Below are positions 18,522 through 28,030 of a stretch of DNA of 64,000 bases, one piece after another (within the stretch, counting starts at the first letter, position 1; each line of letters opens with the position of its first letter). The notes beneath the pieces are model-generated. The model was given only the letters and a program-made list of their open reading frames with translations, searched no databases and was not told the origin of the DNA. Made by a program: the position numbers and the translations under genes. The DNA is from SAR116 cluster bacterium AG-321-K23 (lineage in GTDB: Bacteria > Pseudomonadota > Alphaproteobacteria > Puniceispirillales > Marisalimonadaceae): positions 1 to 64,000 of the forward strand of contig QBXO01000006.1 in assembly GCA_003284565.1 (NCBI GenBank), read 5' to 3'.

Positions 18522-19772
18522 ATGTATTACAACTTTCTAAAAATTTTAAAAGAAGGATTAACGAATAACAATGGTTGGAAAAAAACCTGGCAAAACCCTC
18601 AGATAAAGAAAAAATATGATGTAATTATTATTGGTGGTGGAGGACATGGTCTCGCAACTGCGTTTTACCTAGCAAAAGAATTTAATGTAAAAAATATTGC
18701 TGTTCTTGAAAAAAATTGGATAGGTGGAGGTAATGTTGGACGAAATACAACAATAATTAGATCTAACTATATGTTAAATGAAAATGAAGCTTTTTACGAA
18801 TTCTCATTAAAATTATGGGAAAGTCTTGAAAAACAAATTAATTACAATGCAATGGTTAGCCAAAGAGGTGTTTTAAATCTTTTTCATTCAGATGCACAAA
18901 GAGATTCATTCATTAGACGTGGTAATTCAATGATAATAAATGGAGCTGATGCTGAGCTTTATAATGTTCAAAAAATAAAATCCATATATCCTTTTTTAGA
19001 ATATGAAAATGCAAGATTTCCTATTAAAGGAGGGCTTTTTCAAAAAAGAGGTGGAACAGTCAGGCATGACGCAGTTGCCTGGGGGTACGCGCATGCGGCC
19101 GACACACTAGGTGTTGATATTATTCAAAACTGTGAAGTTGATAACTTTAAATTTAAATCCGGTGTTTGTATCGGTGTTGAAACAAATCAAGGGTATATTA
19201 AAGCTAATAAAATTGGATGTGCGGTAGCTGGATCAACTAGTTTACTGTTATCTAAGGCAAATATGTCACTCCCTATTGAAAGTCACGTTTTACAGGCTTT
19301 TGTAAGCGAGAGTATTAAACCAATTATCCCAGGAGTTATTACTTTTGGAGCAGGTCATTTTTATATTTCTCAATCTGATAAAGGTGGATTAGTTTTTGGT
19401 GGGGATATTGATGGGTATAATTCATATGCTCAAAGAGGAAATTTAGATACTTTAGAAGATGTCTGTGAGAGTGGGCTAGCTTTAATGCCTACAATTAGTA
19501 AAGCAAGGCTACTCAGAATGTGGGGTGGTATTATGGATATGTCTATGGATGGCTCTCCAATCATAGATAAAACTCATATTAAAGGATTATATATGAATGC
19601 AGGATGGTGTTATGGAGGTTTTAAGGCAACACCAGCATCTGGATGGTGTTTTGCTCATTTAATTGCTAAGGATTATTCTCATAGATTATCTGAAAATTTT
19701 AGATTAAATAGATTTAAAAATGGGTATATGATTGATGAAAAAGGTCAAGGTGCCCAACCAAATTTACATTAA
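18522..19772 (+). CDS. soxB: heterotetrameric sarcosine oxidase beta subunit
   Basis: Flavoprotein subunit that oxidises sarcosine to glycine, carrying FAD and the covalent FMN at the interface with the alpha subunit. The 416-residue product begins with the family lead (FLKILKEGLTNNNGWKKTW) and has the dinucleotide motif VIIIGGGGHGLATAFYLAK at about 33-51. The His that binds FMN covalently in characterised enzymes is present in GTVRHDAVAWGYA (about H182). It is first in soxB-D-A-G, with a 2-base gap to soxD. The folate gene folD is not nearby. Confidence 0.96.
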   Translation: MYYNFLKILKEGLTNNNGWKKTWQNPQIKKKYDVIIIGGGGHGLATAFYLAKEFNVKNIAVLEKNWIGGGNVGRNTTIIRSNYMLNENEAFYEFSLKLWESLEKQINYNAMVSQRGVLNLFHSDAQRDSFIRRGNSMIINGADAELYNVQKIKSIYPFLEYENARFPIKGGLFQKRGGTVRHDAVAWGYAHAADTLGVDIIQNCEVDNFKFKSGVCIGVETNQGYIKANKIGCAVAGSTSLLLSKANMSLPIESHVLQAFVSESIKPIIPGVITFGAGHFYISQSDKGGLVFGGDIDGYNSYAQRGNLDTLEDVCESGLALMPTISKARLLRMWGGIMDMSMDGSPIIDKTHIKGLYMNAGWCYGGFKATPASGWCFAHLIAKDYSHRLSENFRLNRFKNGYMIDEKGQGAQPNLH

Positions 19773-19774
19773 AG

Positions 19775-20065
19775 TTGAAAAATATGATTATTAATCATCC
19801 ATTATTAGGCCCAAGGGATATGAGTGAGTTTATTTATTATGGTGACGCATCTCTATTAAAAAGACCTAAATGGGATAATAAAAATGCAGAAGACGAATTT
19901 TATAAATACTTATATTTAAGAAAAAATATATCAGGTTTTCATAAAGAATTATGGTTTCACCAACAAGGTGATAGGAGTTGGCTAATTGTTACAAGAAATA
20001 CAAAAAATCACGAAATAATAAGAGTTGAACTTGCCACTGAAGTTGTCAAAGGTCTAGACAAATAA
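19775..20065 (+). CDS. soxD: sarcosine oxidase delta subunit, zinc ligands lost
   Basis: Small structural subunit of tetrameric sarcosine oxidase. The 96-residue product keeps the family frame: HPLLGPRDMSEFIYYGDA at the start, then ELWFHQQGDRSWLIVTRNT. In the zinc-binding form a CPxCG pair opens the protein and a Cys follows the His-x3 segment; here the first pair reads H and L, and the later Cys is Asp (HQQGD). The zinc site is therefore missing while the fold seems kept. It lies tightly between soxB and soxA, so it is very likely functional. Confidence 0.93.
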   Translation: MKNMIINHPLLGPRDMSEFIYYGDASLLKRPKWDNKNAEDEFYKYLYLRKNISGFHKELWFHQQGDRSWLIVTRNTKNHEIIRVELATEVVKGLDK

Positions 20066-20066
20066 T

Positions 20067-23009
20067 ATGAGCAATATAAATAGAATTAAATCCTCTCTTA
20101 TTGATACCACAAAAGAAATAAATTTTGTATTTAATGGCAAAAAATATAAGGGGTTTGAAGGTGATACTCTAGGCTCAGCGCTATTAGCTAATGATGTAAA
20201 ATTAATTGGCAGATCTTTTAAATATCATAGACCCAGAGGGATAGTTTCACATGGTTCTGAAGAACCAAATGGCCTTGTTGAGATAATAAATGACCATTAT
20301 AATGAACCAAATACCAAAATTACAACTGTTGAATTATATGAAGGTTTGAAAGCTAAAAGTCAGAACTGTTGGCCATCTGTAAAATACGATTTAATGTCTA
20401 TCAATGATAAATTGTCAAATTTTATTTCAGCTGGTTTTTATTATAAAACATTTATGTGGCCTTCATCTTTTTGGGAAAAAATTTACGAGCCTTTAATAAG
20501 AAAAGCTGCAGGATTAGGATCTTTATCTTTAAGTAATTTCAGTAGAAATTCTGAAAAAGGTTTTTTACATTGCGATGTCTTAATTATTGGATCTGGTCCC
20601 GCCGGACTTGTTTCTGCTTATATTGCAGGTTTATCTGGAGTTAGAGTAATATTAGTTGAAGAAGACTTTATTTATGGAGGAAGCTTAAATAATGAGGTCT
20701 TTCATATTTCTGATATGCCTGCACAGAATTGGGTAAAATCTATTTTAAAAAATTTGGATAAATTATCCAACGTAAGGTTAATGAAGAAAACAACAGTAAC
20801 TGGAATGTTTGACCATGGTATTTTTGGTGCGATTGAAAAAAATAAACATAAAAAGATTGAACAAATTTTTTGGAAAATAAATACAAAAAAAACACTTTTA
20901 TGTTCAGGTTCTACTGAACGTATAATACCGTTTCAAAACAATGATATACCTGGTATTATGCTGTCAGGTTCCATTAGAAGTTATGTAAATAGGTGGGGCA
21001 TCAATAATTTACAAAAGGTATTATTATTCACTAATAACGATGATGCCTATTTAACAGCGAAAAACTTAATTGAAAATGGAATTAATTGCATTGGAATAGT
21101 AGATACTAGAAATAGTTCAAAAAAAACAGATTATAAATTAAAAATCTATAAAGACTCTCAAGTCATTAATGCTTTTGGAAAATTAAATCTCAAGGGTGTC
21201 AACATTATTAATAAAGAAGGTAAAATTACATATTTAGAATGTGATTATCTTGGCGTATCAGGTGGATGGAATCCAAATATTCACATAAGTTGTCATACAG
21301 GCGTAAAACCTGAATGGAACCAAGAGATTTTGGCATTTACTCCAGGATTGAATAATATCTCTACACATATAGAGGCTGCAGGATCGGCTAGTGGAAAATT
21401 TACTTTAAATGCATGTTTTGCTGACGCCGAAAGTAAAATTACAAATATCCTTAATGAATTAAAAGTAAAGCCAAAGAAATATGTCATTCCCAAATTTAAT
21501 AGAGACAAATACAACATAGATCCATTTTGGTATGTAGAGCATGGATCTCAAAGAAAATGGGTAGACTTTCAAAATGATGTTACAATTAAAGATATCGAAA
21601 TAGCATATGATGAAAACTTTAGATCAGTAGAACATTTAAAAAGATATACAACTTTAGGAATGGGTACAGATCAAGGTAAAACCTCTAATGTAACAGGTTT
21701 AGCTATCCTCGCTAAATTATCAAAAAAATTAATCCCAGAAGTTGGAACAACTGTGTTCAGGCCACCATATATCCCTTTATCGTTGGATGCTGTAGTAGGT
21801 CAGCATATTGGCAAAAATTTAAAGCCTATTAGATTAACACCAACGCACAATTGGGCTAAAGCTAACGGTGCAAGCTTTACTGAATCCGGTTTATGGTTGA
21901 GAGCTGAATGGTATTCAAAAAAAAGTGAAAAAAAATGGAGAGAAAGTGTTGATAGGGAAGTTATTTCAGTTAGAAATTCTGTGGGTTTCTGCGATGTTTC
22001 TACCTTAGGTAAAATAGATATACAAGGAAGAGATGCACAAGATTTTATAAATAAAATTTACTCCAACAGATTTGCAAAGTTACCTATTGGTAAAGTCAGA
22101 TATGGATTGATGCTCAGAGAAGACGGAATAGTGATGGATGATGGTACAACTGCAAGAATGAGTGAAAATCATTTTATTATGACTACCACTACTATTAATG
22201 CTGAAAGTGTATACAGACATCTAGAATTTTGTCATCAATGCCTTTGGCCTAAAATGGATGTACGTTTAATATCAACAACTGATGCATGGGCACAAATTGC
22301 AATTGCTGGACCAAATTCTAGAAAAGTCATCTCTAAGATCCTTGATAAAGAATTTGATATTTCGAACGAGAAATTTCCTTTTATGTCTTGCAAGGAATTA
22401 ACAATTTGCGGAGGTATAACTGCGCGTTTATTCCGAATTTCATTTTCTGGTGAATTAGCATATGAATTGTCTTTACCAACCCAATATGCGTCTTCTTTTG
22501 TATCTTATCTTATGAAGGTTGGAAAAGAAGAAAATATTATTCCTTATGGAACTGAAGCTCTTGGTGTCATGAGAATAGAAAAGGGACATGCTGCTGGAGC
22601 AGAACTAAATGGCACCATTTCAGCATTAAATCTTAATATGGAAAAATTGGTTTCTCCACAAAAAGATAGCATAGGAATGATTTTGTCAAAACGTGAAGGT
22701 CTATGTCTTCCTAATGGATTAAGGTTAATTGGTTTGAAGCCCATAAACCCTAAAAATCAACTAATCTCAGGATCTCATTTATTTAATGAAAACGAAAATA
22801 GAATACCTGAAAATGATTTAGGTTATGTTACATCCTCTTGTTATTCACCAACTTTAAAAAGTTTCATAGCACTTGCTTTTTTAAAAAATGGAACTCGGCG
22901 TTATGGACAAAAAATAAATGTGAGCAATCCAATTTTAAAAAATGAAACCATGGCAGAAATCTGTAATCCTATTTTTGTAGATCCAAATGGAGATAAATTG
23001 CGTGTATAA
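20067..23009 (+). CDS. soxA: heterotetrameric sarcosine oxidase alpha subunit
   Basis: Large subunit that binds NAD and passes the one-carbon unit to tetrahydrofolate. The 980-residue product has an N-terminal ferredoxin-like fold without cysteines (GDTLGSALLANDVKLIGRSF), a dinucleotide-binding domain from about residue 168 (VLIIGSGPAGLVSAYIAG), and a C-terminal aminomethyltransferase (GCV_T-like) region from about 590 (GLWLRAEWY, GFCDVSTLGKIDIQGRDA) ending in a barrel. Length and domain order are normal. It begins one base after soxD and overlaps soxG by 23 bases. Confidence 0.97.
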   Translation: MSNINRIKSSLIDTTKEINFVFNGKKYKGFEGDTLGSALLANDVKLIGRSFKYHRPRGIVSHGSEEPNGLVEIINDHYNEPNTKITTVELYEGLKAKSQNCWPSVKYDLMSINDKLSNFISAGFYYKTFMWPSSFWEKIYEPLIRKAAGLGSLSLSNFSRNSEKGFLHCDVLIIGSGPAGLVSAYIAGLSGVRVILVEEDFIYGGSLNNEVFHISDMPAQNWVKSILKNLDKLSNVRLMKKTTVTGMFDHGIFGAIEKNKHKKIEQIFWKINTKKTLLCSGSTERIIPFQNNDIPGIMLSGSIRSYVNRWGINNLQKVLLFTNNDDAYLTAKNLIENGINCIGIVDTRNSSKKTDYKLKIYKDSQVINAFGKLNLKGVNIINKEGKITYLECDYLGVSGGWNPNIHISCHTGVKPEWNQEILAFTPGLNNISTHIEAAGSASGKFTLNACFADAESKITNILNELKVKPKKYVIPKFNRDKYNIDPFWYVEHGSQRKWVDFQNDVTIKDIEIAYDENFRSVEHLKRYTTLGMGTDQGKTSNVTGLAILAKLSKKLIPEVGTTVFRPPYIPLSLDAVVGQHIGKNLKPIRLTPTHNWAKANGASFTESGLWLRAEWYSKKSEKKWRESVDREVISVRNSVGFCDVSTLGKIDIQGRDAQDFINKIYSNRFAKLPIGKVRYGLMLREDGIVMDDGTTARMSENHFIMTTTTINAESVYRHLEFCHQCLWPKMDVRLISTTDAWAQIAIAGPNSRKVISKILDKEFDISNEKFPFMSCKELTICGGITARLFRISFSGELAYELSLPTQYASSFVSYLMKVGKEENIIPYGTEALGVMRIEKGHAAGAELNGTISALNLNMEKLVSPQKDSIGMILSKREGLCLPNGLRLIGLKPINPKNQLISGSHLFNENENRIPENDLGYVTSSCYSPTLKSFIALAFLKNGTRRYGQKINVSNPILKNETMAEICNPIFVDPNGDKLRV

Positions 23010-23553
23010 GAAGAAATCATTGCAACCGTCAATTTTTTCTAATTTGCTTTTGTTTGATACAAATGAGTTAAAATTAAGTGTTGATAATTCTACTAGCCTT
23101 TATTCTATTTATTCAAGTGATGATGACAATAAGAAAGTTATAAAAGAATTTAAAAATTTTTTTAAATTTTTACCACCTAAAATTTCTAAATTTGAAAAAA
23201 ATGAAAAAGTGTTAGTTTTTTGGGTTAGGAAAAATAATTATTTTGTTTTGGGTGAAATAGACTACGAAAAATTCAATCAAAGTTTCAAAAACATCTCATC
23301 TATTACAATTCAAACTGGTGGTTGGATTACTTTCAATTTAAGTGGAAATTCTATTAATCTATTATTAGAAAAATTGATATCTGTGGATCTAGATAAATTG
23401 ACCTCTAAGACTGTAATTAGGACTTCAATAAATAAGACAAATTGTTTTGTATTATGTAATTCGCAATTCCAAAATTACAAAATATTATGCCCAATATCGT
23501 TCTATGAAAGTATGAAGTCAAGATTAGTAAATCTAATAAGATTAATTAACTAA
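22987..23553 (+). CDS. soxG: sarcosine oxidase gamma subunit
   Basis: Fourth subunit of tetrameric sarcosine oxidase, a partner of the alpha subunit folate domain. The 188-residue product is poorly conserved, as is normal; the segment ISSITIQTGGWITFNLSGNS followed by DLDKL fits the family pattern in which a Gly-rich turn precedes a Leu-rich helix. The call rests mainly on its place after soxA with overlapping frames. No good Shine-Dalgarno is seen at the ATG, so translation is probably coupled to soxA; a GTG at 23002 is another possible start. Confidence 0.85.
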   Translation: MEINCVYKKKSLQPSIFSNLLLFDTNELKLSVDNSTSLYSIYSSDDDNKKVIKEFKNFFKFLPPKISKFEKNEKVLVFWVRKNNYFVLGEIDYEKFNQSFKNISSITIQTGGWITFNLSGNSINLLLEKLISVDLDKLTSKTVIRTSINKTNCFVLCNSQFQNYKILCPISFYESMKSRLVNLIRLIN

Positions 23554-23559
23554 AATTTT

Positions 23560-24966
23560 TTAAGACATCATTAAATCTGGTAACCAAGTAATAATTTCAG
23601 GAAACATTATTAAGACCAAAATTGTTAGAATATCTGCTATGAAAAATAGAGTTACACCCTTGAAAACATCTGTTACAGGTATGTCTTTTCTTACACCTGC
23701 AACTACAAAACAATTTAAACCTATAGGCGGTGTTATTAGACATACTTCAGCCATTTTAACTACTATGATACCAAACCAGACACTTACTTGATTAAAAGTC
23801 ATGCCGAAAGGACTTTCAGCTGCTGTCACATCTGGTCCTCCATTCAATAATATTATAGCTGGGTAAACAACGGGTAATGTTAACAATAATAATCCTATAG
23901 CGTCAATAAACATGCCTAATATTACGTAGCCAAGCAAAATTAAAATTAATACGGCATATGGGTCAAACGGTAGAGAGATGATCCAGTTTGCAAATGTTTC
24001 AGGCAACCCTGAGAAACCAAGAAATCGAACAAAAATAAGTACTCCCCATATTATAGAAAATATCATTGCAACAAGTTTTGCGGTTTCTATTAGAGCAAAA
24101 TTAAGTGATTTAAGATTTAATCCTCTTAAAACTGCAATGACTAATACTACAAAAGCTCCTAGAGCACCAGCTTCTGTTGGGGTTGCCCAACCAGCATAAA
24201 TTGCACTTATAATCACAGCTATTACGATTGCAATTGGGAATATTCCAGGCAAGGCTCTAATTTTTTCATTAAAACTATATTTTCTTCCTGGTGGACCAAG
24301 GTTTGGATTTAATTTTGCCCAGATTATTATTATTCCACCATAGACAATCGCAGAAAAAATCCCTGGTAAGAAACCTGCTAAAAGAAGAGCTCCAACAGAC
24401 TCTTCAACAATAATAGCATAGATAACCAAGATTGCTGAAGGTGGTATTAAGGATGCAAGAGTACCTCCAGCTGCAACAACTCCTGCAGCAAGTTTTTTAT
24501 CATATCCTTCTTTTAACATCTCAGGTATTGCAACTCTAGAAAATACTGCGGCTGTCGCTGTAGACGCCCCAGAAACAGCAGCAAATCCAGCAGTTGCAAA
24601 AACTGTAGCTACAGCAAGACCACCTGGTACAAAACCAATCCATGCTTTTGCAGCTTCATATAATTGTCTTGTCATACCAGCTTGATAGGCTAAAAAACCA
24701 ATTAAGATAAATATCGGTAATAAACCAAGAACAAATGTAACGGATTTTGAATACGGAATTGCACCTACATTACCTAAAGCTGGACCAACACCAATTAATT
24801 CAATAAGCCCGATTATACCAGCAATACTAGCTGCAAAAACAACTCTTACTCCTGAAACAACCATAACTAATAAAATAATAGTACATATTATTCCTACAGT
24901 TGTTGGATCATCATAGCCTATACCAAATACTCCTGATGGTTGACCAGATAAAAGTTTTTCAAACAT
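23560..24966 (-). CDS. dctM: TRAP transporter 1 large permease (DctM)
   Basis: Twelve-helix permease of a tripartite periplasmic transporter that imports organic acids using the sodium gradient. The 468-residue chain has the DctM repeats: ATAAVFSRVAIPEMLKEGYD, AAGGTLASLIPPSAILVIYA, GWATPTEAGALGAF and CLITPPIGLNCFVV. It starts two bases before the end of dctQ and ends six bases from the convergent soxG. The substrate is unknown; being next to soxBDAG suggests, but does not show, a link to methylated amines. Confidence 0.95.
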   Translation of the reverse strand: MFEKLLSGQPSGVFGIGYDDPTTVGIICTIILLVMVVSGVRVVFAASIAGIIGLIELIGVGPALGNVGAIPYSKSVTFVLGLLPIFILIGFLAYQAGMTRQLYEAAKAWIGFVPGGLAVATVFATAGFAAVSGASTATAAVFSRVAIPEMLKEGYDKKLAAGVVAAGGTLASLIPPSAILVIYAIIVEESVGALLLAGFLPGIFSAIVYGGIIIIWAKLNPNLGPPGRKYSFNEKIRALPGIFPIAIVIAVIISAIYAGWATPTEAGALGAFVVLVIAVLRGLNLKSLNFALIETAKLVAMIFSIIWGVLIFVRFLGFSGLPETFANWIISLPFDPYAVLILILLGYVILGMFIDAIGLLLLTLPVVYPAIILLNGGPDVTAAESPFGMTFNQVSVWFGIIVVKMAEVCLITPPIGLNCFVVAGVRKDIPVTDVFKGVTLFFIADILTILVLIMFPEIITWLPDLMMS

Positions 24967-24968
24967 TT

Positions 24969-25541
24969 TTAATCCTTAATTACTTTTATTTCTTCATTAG
25001 CAAGTTCTTCCGGTGTCTTCATTACAGGTATAGCTATTGGTTTAGCATCAACATAAATAGTCATTCTTAAAAAACCAAATATTTCTAGAGTTAATCTTAG
25101 TGCCCATATGAAAAAAGCAATTGGGACAAGTGCTTTTGCGGGCCATGTTGGGTAAAGATAATCATAGGTTGTGTCACCAATCAAATATGCGTCAATTGCA
25201 AATAAAGAACTGTAATATATTAAAATCGTTACCACTACTAAAGATAATATAGTTGAAACGAATTCAAGAAACCATTTTGGCCTTCCAATTAAGTTACTTA
25301 CTAAAAGTTCCATTCTAATATGGGTATCCAATCTTTGTGCATATGAAACACCTAGAAAAGCAAAAATAGCTATTGATAATTCAGATAATTCTAAATATCC
25401 AGGCCAAGGAAAACCTGCTACTCGAGAAATTATTTGAAATGATGTTAAAATCATCACTATGAAGAGTGATATGCCAGAAACTTTTATAAGATTGTCCTCA
25501 ATTACAGACAAATATTTGTTCAATAAAGATAATAAAATCAT
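24969..25541 (-). CDS. dctQ: TRAP transporter 1 small permease (DctQ)
   Basis: Four-helix small permease of TRAP transporter 1. The 190-residue chain has hydrophobic segments at about 20-40, 55-75, 95-115 and 140-160 and the family-like RVAGFPWPGYLELSELSIAI followed by RLDTHIRMELLVS. It lies between dctP, from which it is separated by a hairpin, and dctM. A C-terminal charged tail of 25 residues is unremarkable. Confidence 0.9.
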   Translation of the reverse strand: MILLSLLNKYLSVIEDNLIKVSGISLFIVMILTSFQIISRVAGFPWPGYLELSELSIAIFAFLGVSYAQRLDTHIRMELLVSNLIGRPKWFLEFVSTILSLVVVTILIYYSSLFAIDAYLIGDTTYDYLYPTWPAKALVPIAFFIWALRLTLEIFGFLRMTIYVDAKPIAIPVMKTPEELANEEIKVIKD

Positions 25542-25551
25542 AATTCATTAT

Positions 25552-25590
25552 AAAAAACATGCACTTCAAAATTTGAAGTACATGTTTTTA
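25552..25590 (-). terminator. hairpin after dctP of TRAP 1 (terminator/attenuator)
   Basis: Arms AAAACATGCACTTCAAA and TTTGAAGTACATGTTTT pair with a single mismatch, followed on the minus strand by more T residues. It lies just after the dctP stop and before dctQ, as in the LIV operon, and would raise binding protein over permease. Confidence 0.7.
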
Positions 25591-25594
25591 TTTA

Positions 25595-26623
25595 TTATTT
25601 TTTAGCAGTTTCAAAAATTAAGTCTAGTAGCGCTTGTGCATCAAACTTATCCTTGTTTGCGTTAACCCAAGCATCCCAAACAGGTTTGCCAGCTGTTTTT
25701 CTAAATTCAGCTAATGTTTTATCGTCATACTTAATTTCCTTAAGTTTTGATTTAAACATAGGTAAATTTTTATCATCAGCTTTTTTATAAGCAGCTTTCA
25801 TTGAAGCTAATGCTTCAGGTTTAAGATCTTGAAGTAGCTTTTGATACTGTTTTGGTAATTTTGCGTATGAACTTTTATTAATGACATACGGACAATCAGA
25901 TGTGCCAGGTGATAAGTTAGCTGTATACCATTCCGCAACCTCATGTATTTTATACGCTGCATGAGCATATGTGTATGGGAATGACACGGCGTCAACTGCA
26001 CCTCTGGAAATTAGAGTGTAAACTTCACTTGCAGGAACTGTTTGTCTTATTGCACCAAGCTTTTCCATTGCTTTACCTACACCACCTCCAGCTCTCACTC
26101 TCATTCCTTTGAAATCAGCTAAACTTGTGGGCGCTTTTCCCTTACCCAAAAACTCATATTGAGGTAGGTTAGAAGTCATGTACAACATAGCATTCCATTT
26201 TGCTAATTGACCTGACACTATAGGATGATCATAAACTGCTTGCCTTATTTTAGCATCGTTGTCAAAATTACCCATAGGTAAAAAAGGCATTGTTAAAACC
26301 ATCAAACCAGCATTTTTCCCAGGATGATAGAAGTTACAGAAGGCAGCCATTTCAAACGAATTAGCTTTCAATCCATCCAAATTTTCTTTAGATTTAGATA
26401 ATTGGCCTCCATAAAATATTTTTAGTTTAAATTTGCCATTTGTTTCCTCGCTTAGTCTTTTGGATAAGGTTTCTGCACCTTCTGTAAAAGCTCTTCTTTT
26501 ACCCCATAAACTAAACTTCCAAAAAACGTTAGGGCCGTCAACACCTGCAAGAACTAGATTCGCCATAAAATTTGACGTTAGAACCATCAAGAAAACGGCA
26601 ATAATTCTCTTTAAATTTTTCAT
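25595..26623 (-). CDS. dctP: TRAP transporter 1 substrate-binding protein (DctP)
   Basis: Periplasmic receptor of TRAP transporter 1. The 342-residue chain has a signal peptide (about residues 1-26, ending NLVLA), then the DctP fold: LSKRLSEETNGKFKLKIFYGGQL, LKANSFEMAAF, LADFKGMRVRAGGG and VYTLISRGAVDAVSFPY. The conserved Arg that usually pairs with a ligand carboxylate is in MRVRAGG. It is the first gene of dctPQM. The ligand is probably a carboxylate, by family rule. Confidence 0.94.
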   Translation of the reverse strand: MKNLKRIIAVFLMVLTSNFMANLVLAGVDGPNVFWKFSLWGKRRAFTEGAETLSKRLSEETNGKFKLKIFYGGQLSKSKENLDGLKANSFEMAAFCNFYHPGKNAGLMVLTMPFLPMGNFDNDAKIRQAVYDHPIVSGQLAKWNAMLYMTSNLPQYEFLGKGKAPTSLADFKGMRVRAGGGVGKAMEKLGAIRQTVPASEVYTLISRGAVDAVSFPYTYAHAAYKIHEVAEWYTANLSPGTSDCPYVINKSSYAKLPKQYQKLLQDLKPEALASMKAAYKKADDKNLPMFKSKLKEIKYDDKTLAEFRKTAGKPVWDAWVNANKDKFDAQALLDLIFETAKK

Positions 26624-26778
26624 ATATTTTCCCCTAAGTATTAAAATTAAAAGCTTAGATAAACTTATTACATGATAATAGTCAAATTGAATTGATTAAC
26701 AAATTAAAAAAAATCTTTTAAGGTTACATAAAAAGTACATATTATAATTATATGCATATATAATTACCAGGAATTAAA

Positions 26779-27789
26779 ATGAATAATACTATTATCAAGA
26801 CTTCACAAATTAGCTTAAAAGAAATAAAAAAATTAGTTTACGAAGTATTTTTAAAACAAGATTGTAACCATGAAAATGCTAATGCTTTAGCCAACACAAT
26901 TACAAAGGCTGAAGAAGATGGATCTAGTTCTCATGGCTTGTTCCGTGTTCCAGGATATGTCGCTTCTTTACAATCAGGAAAAGTTAATGGAAACGCATCT
27001 CCAAAACTAGAAAAAATTACACCTGTTATATTAAAATGTGACGCTGATAATGGTTTTGCATCTACTGCTCATGAATTTTCATTGCCTAAACTTGCAGATG
27101 CAGCAAAAACAAATGGAGTGGCAGTATTAAGCATAAAAGGTTGTTATCATTTTGCAGCTTTGTGGCCAGAAACAGAGTATTTAGCAAAACAAAATTTAGT
27201 TGGTTTTGCATGCACAGCATTCAAACCTTCCGTTGCACCAGCTGGAGCAAAAAAAGCATTTTTTGGTACTAATCCTATTTCAATGGCTTGGCCAAGAAAC
27301 GGTCAAGATCCAGTAGTTTTTGATATGGCAACTGCAACAATGGCAAAAGGCGAAGTAATGATAGCTGCAAGAGATGGACATCGATTACCTGATGGTGTTG
27401 GTCTTGACGAAAATGGAGAACCGTCAAATGATCCTGCAGAAATTTTAAAAGGAGTGTTATTGCCTTTTGGTGGCTATAAGGGTTCTGCTATTTCCTTGAT
27501 GGTTGAATTATTCGCTGCAGGGCTTACTGGAGATGTTTTTTCTTATGAAGCCCAAGAAAATGATAATAATGACGGAGGCCCTCCAAGTGGTGGAGAATTT
27601 ATAATGGCCTTTAACCCTGAAATTATAGCTAGCTCAAATTGGGAAGAGCATTGTGCTAATTTTTTTCAAAAATTAACATCTATTGATGGAGTAAGACTTC
27701 CAGGTTTAAGAAGGCATAAAAACAGATCAGGTAATAAGTATCGCCTCATAAATGAGGAATTATTATTTAAGGTTAGGTCTTTTTTATAA
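26779..27789 (+). CDS. LDH2 family NAD(P)-dependent reductase, DpkA-like
   Basis: A 336-residue member of the LDH2/MDH2 family. The conserved His is in EDGSSSHGLFRVPGYVASL (about residue 53), with GCYHFAALWPE, FFGTNPISMAWPR, LLPFGGYKGSAISLMVE and DGGPPSGGE after it. GCYHFAALWPE resembles delta-1-piperideine-2-carboxylate / pyrroline-2-carboxylate reductases more than malate dehydrogenases, but lactate or ureidoglycolate dehydrogenase activity cannot be excluded. It is a single gene between two divergent TRAP clusters, so it may act on an imported amino or keto acid. Its own promoter region is the 155-base AT-rich gap upstream. Confidence 0.85.
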   Translation: MNNTIIKTSQISLKEIKKLVYEVFLKQDCNHENANALANTITKAEEDGSSSHGLFRVPGYVASLQSGKVNGNASPKLEKITPVILKCDADNGFASTAHEFSLPKLADAAKTNGVAVLSIKGCYHFAALWPETEYLAKQNLVGFACTAFKPSVAPAGAKKAFFGTNPISMAWPRNGQDPVVFDMATATMAKGEVMIAARDGHRLPDGVGLDENGEPSNDPAEILKGVLLPFGGYKGSAISLMVELFAAGLTGDVFSYEAQENDNNDGGPPSGGEFIMAFNPEIIASSNWEEHCANFFQKLTSIDGVRLPGLRRHKNRSGNKYRLINEELLFKVRSFL

Positions 27790-27792
27790 CAT

Positions 27793-28029
27793 TTAGTACT
27801 TTCTACCTTCTGTATCTTTTATGAAATTTAAATAAGTCATAACTTCATTAATTTTTTCATCAGGTAGATCTTTATAACTTTTTCCGAAATTATTTTTTAC
27901 CTTTAATGCAACATGGGCATAGGGGTTTCTACCGTTAGGATGATTTGGATGGTCGGGTAATTTGTTAACTAAACTATCTCCAGTTAGTTGGATTAACTTC
28001 CATAAATATTTTTTGTTAGCCTCATTCAT
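27793..28029 (-). CDS. 78-residue protein at end of TRAP 2 operon, ORF6C-like C-terminus
   Basis: Function unknown. The gene begins one base after dctM 2, so it belongs to the dctPQM transcript. There is no signal peptide or membrane segment. The first half has KYLWKLIQLTG and a Pro/His/Asn-rich loop (PDHPNHPNGRN). The second half, VKNNFGKSYKDLPDEKINEV, looks like the C-terminal ORF6C-type domain of phage antirepressors, in which FGV-SYKDIP precedes a helix. That likeness is by eye only and may be chance. It could be a nucleic-acid-linked or regulatory partner of the transporter. Confidence 0.65.
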   Translation of the reverse strand: MNEANKKYLWKLIQLTGDSLVNKLPDHPNHPNGRNPYAHVALKVKNNFGKSYKDLPDEKINEVMTYLNFIKDTEGRKY

Positions 28030-28030
28030 C

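Noticed and set aside
26624-26778. AT-rich near-palindrome before the LDH2-family gene
   Set aside because: The arms are not in register (an extra TA) and consist almost only of A and T, so no specific site can be claimed.
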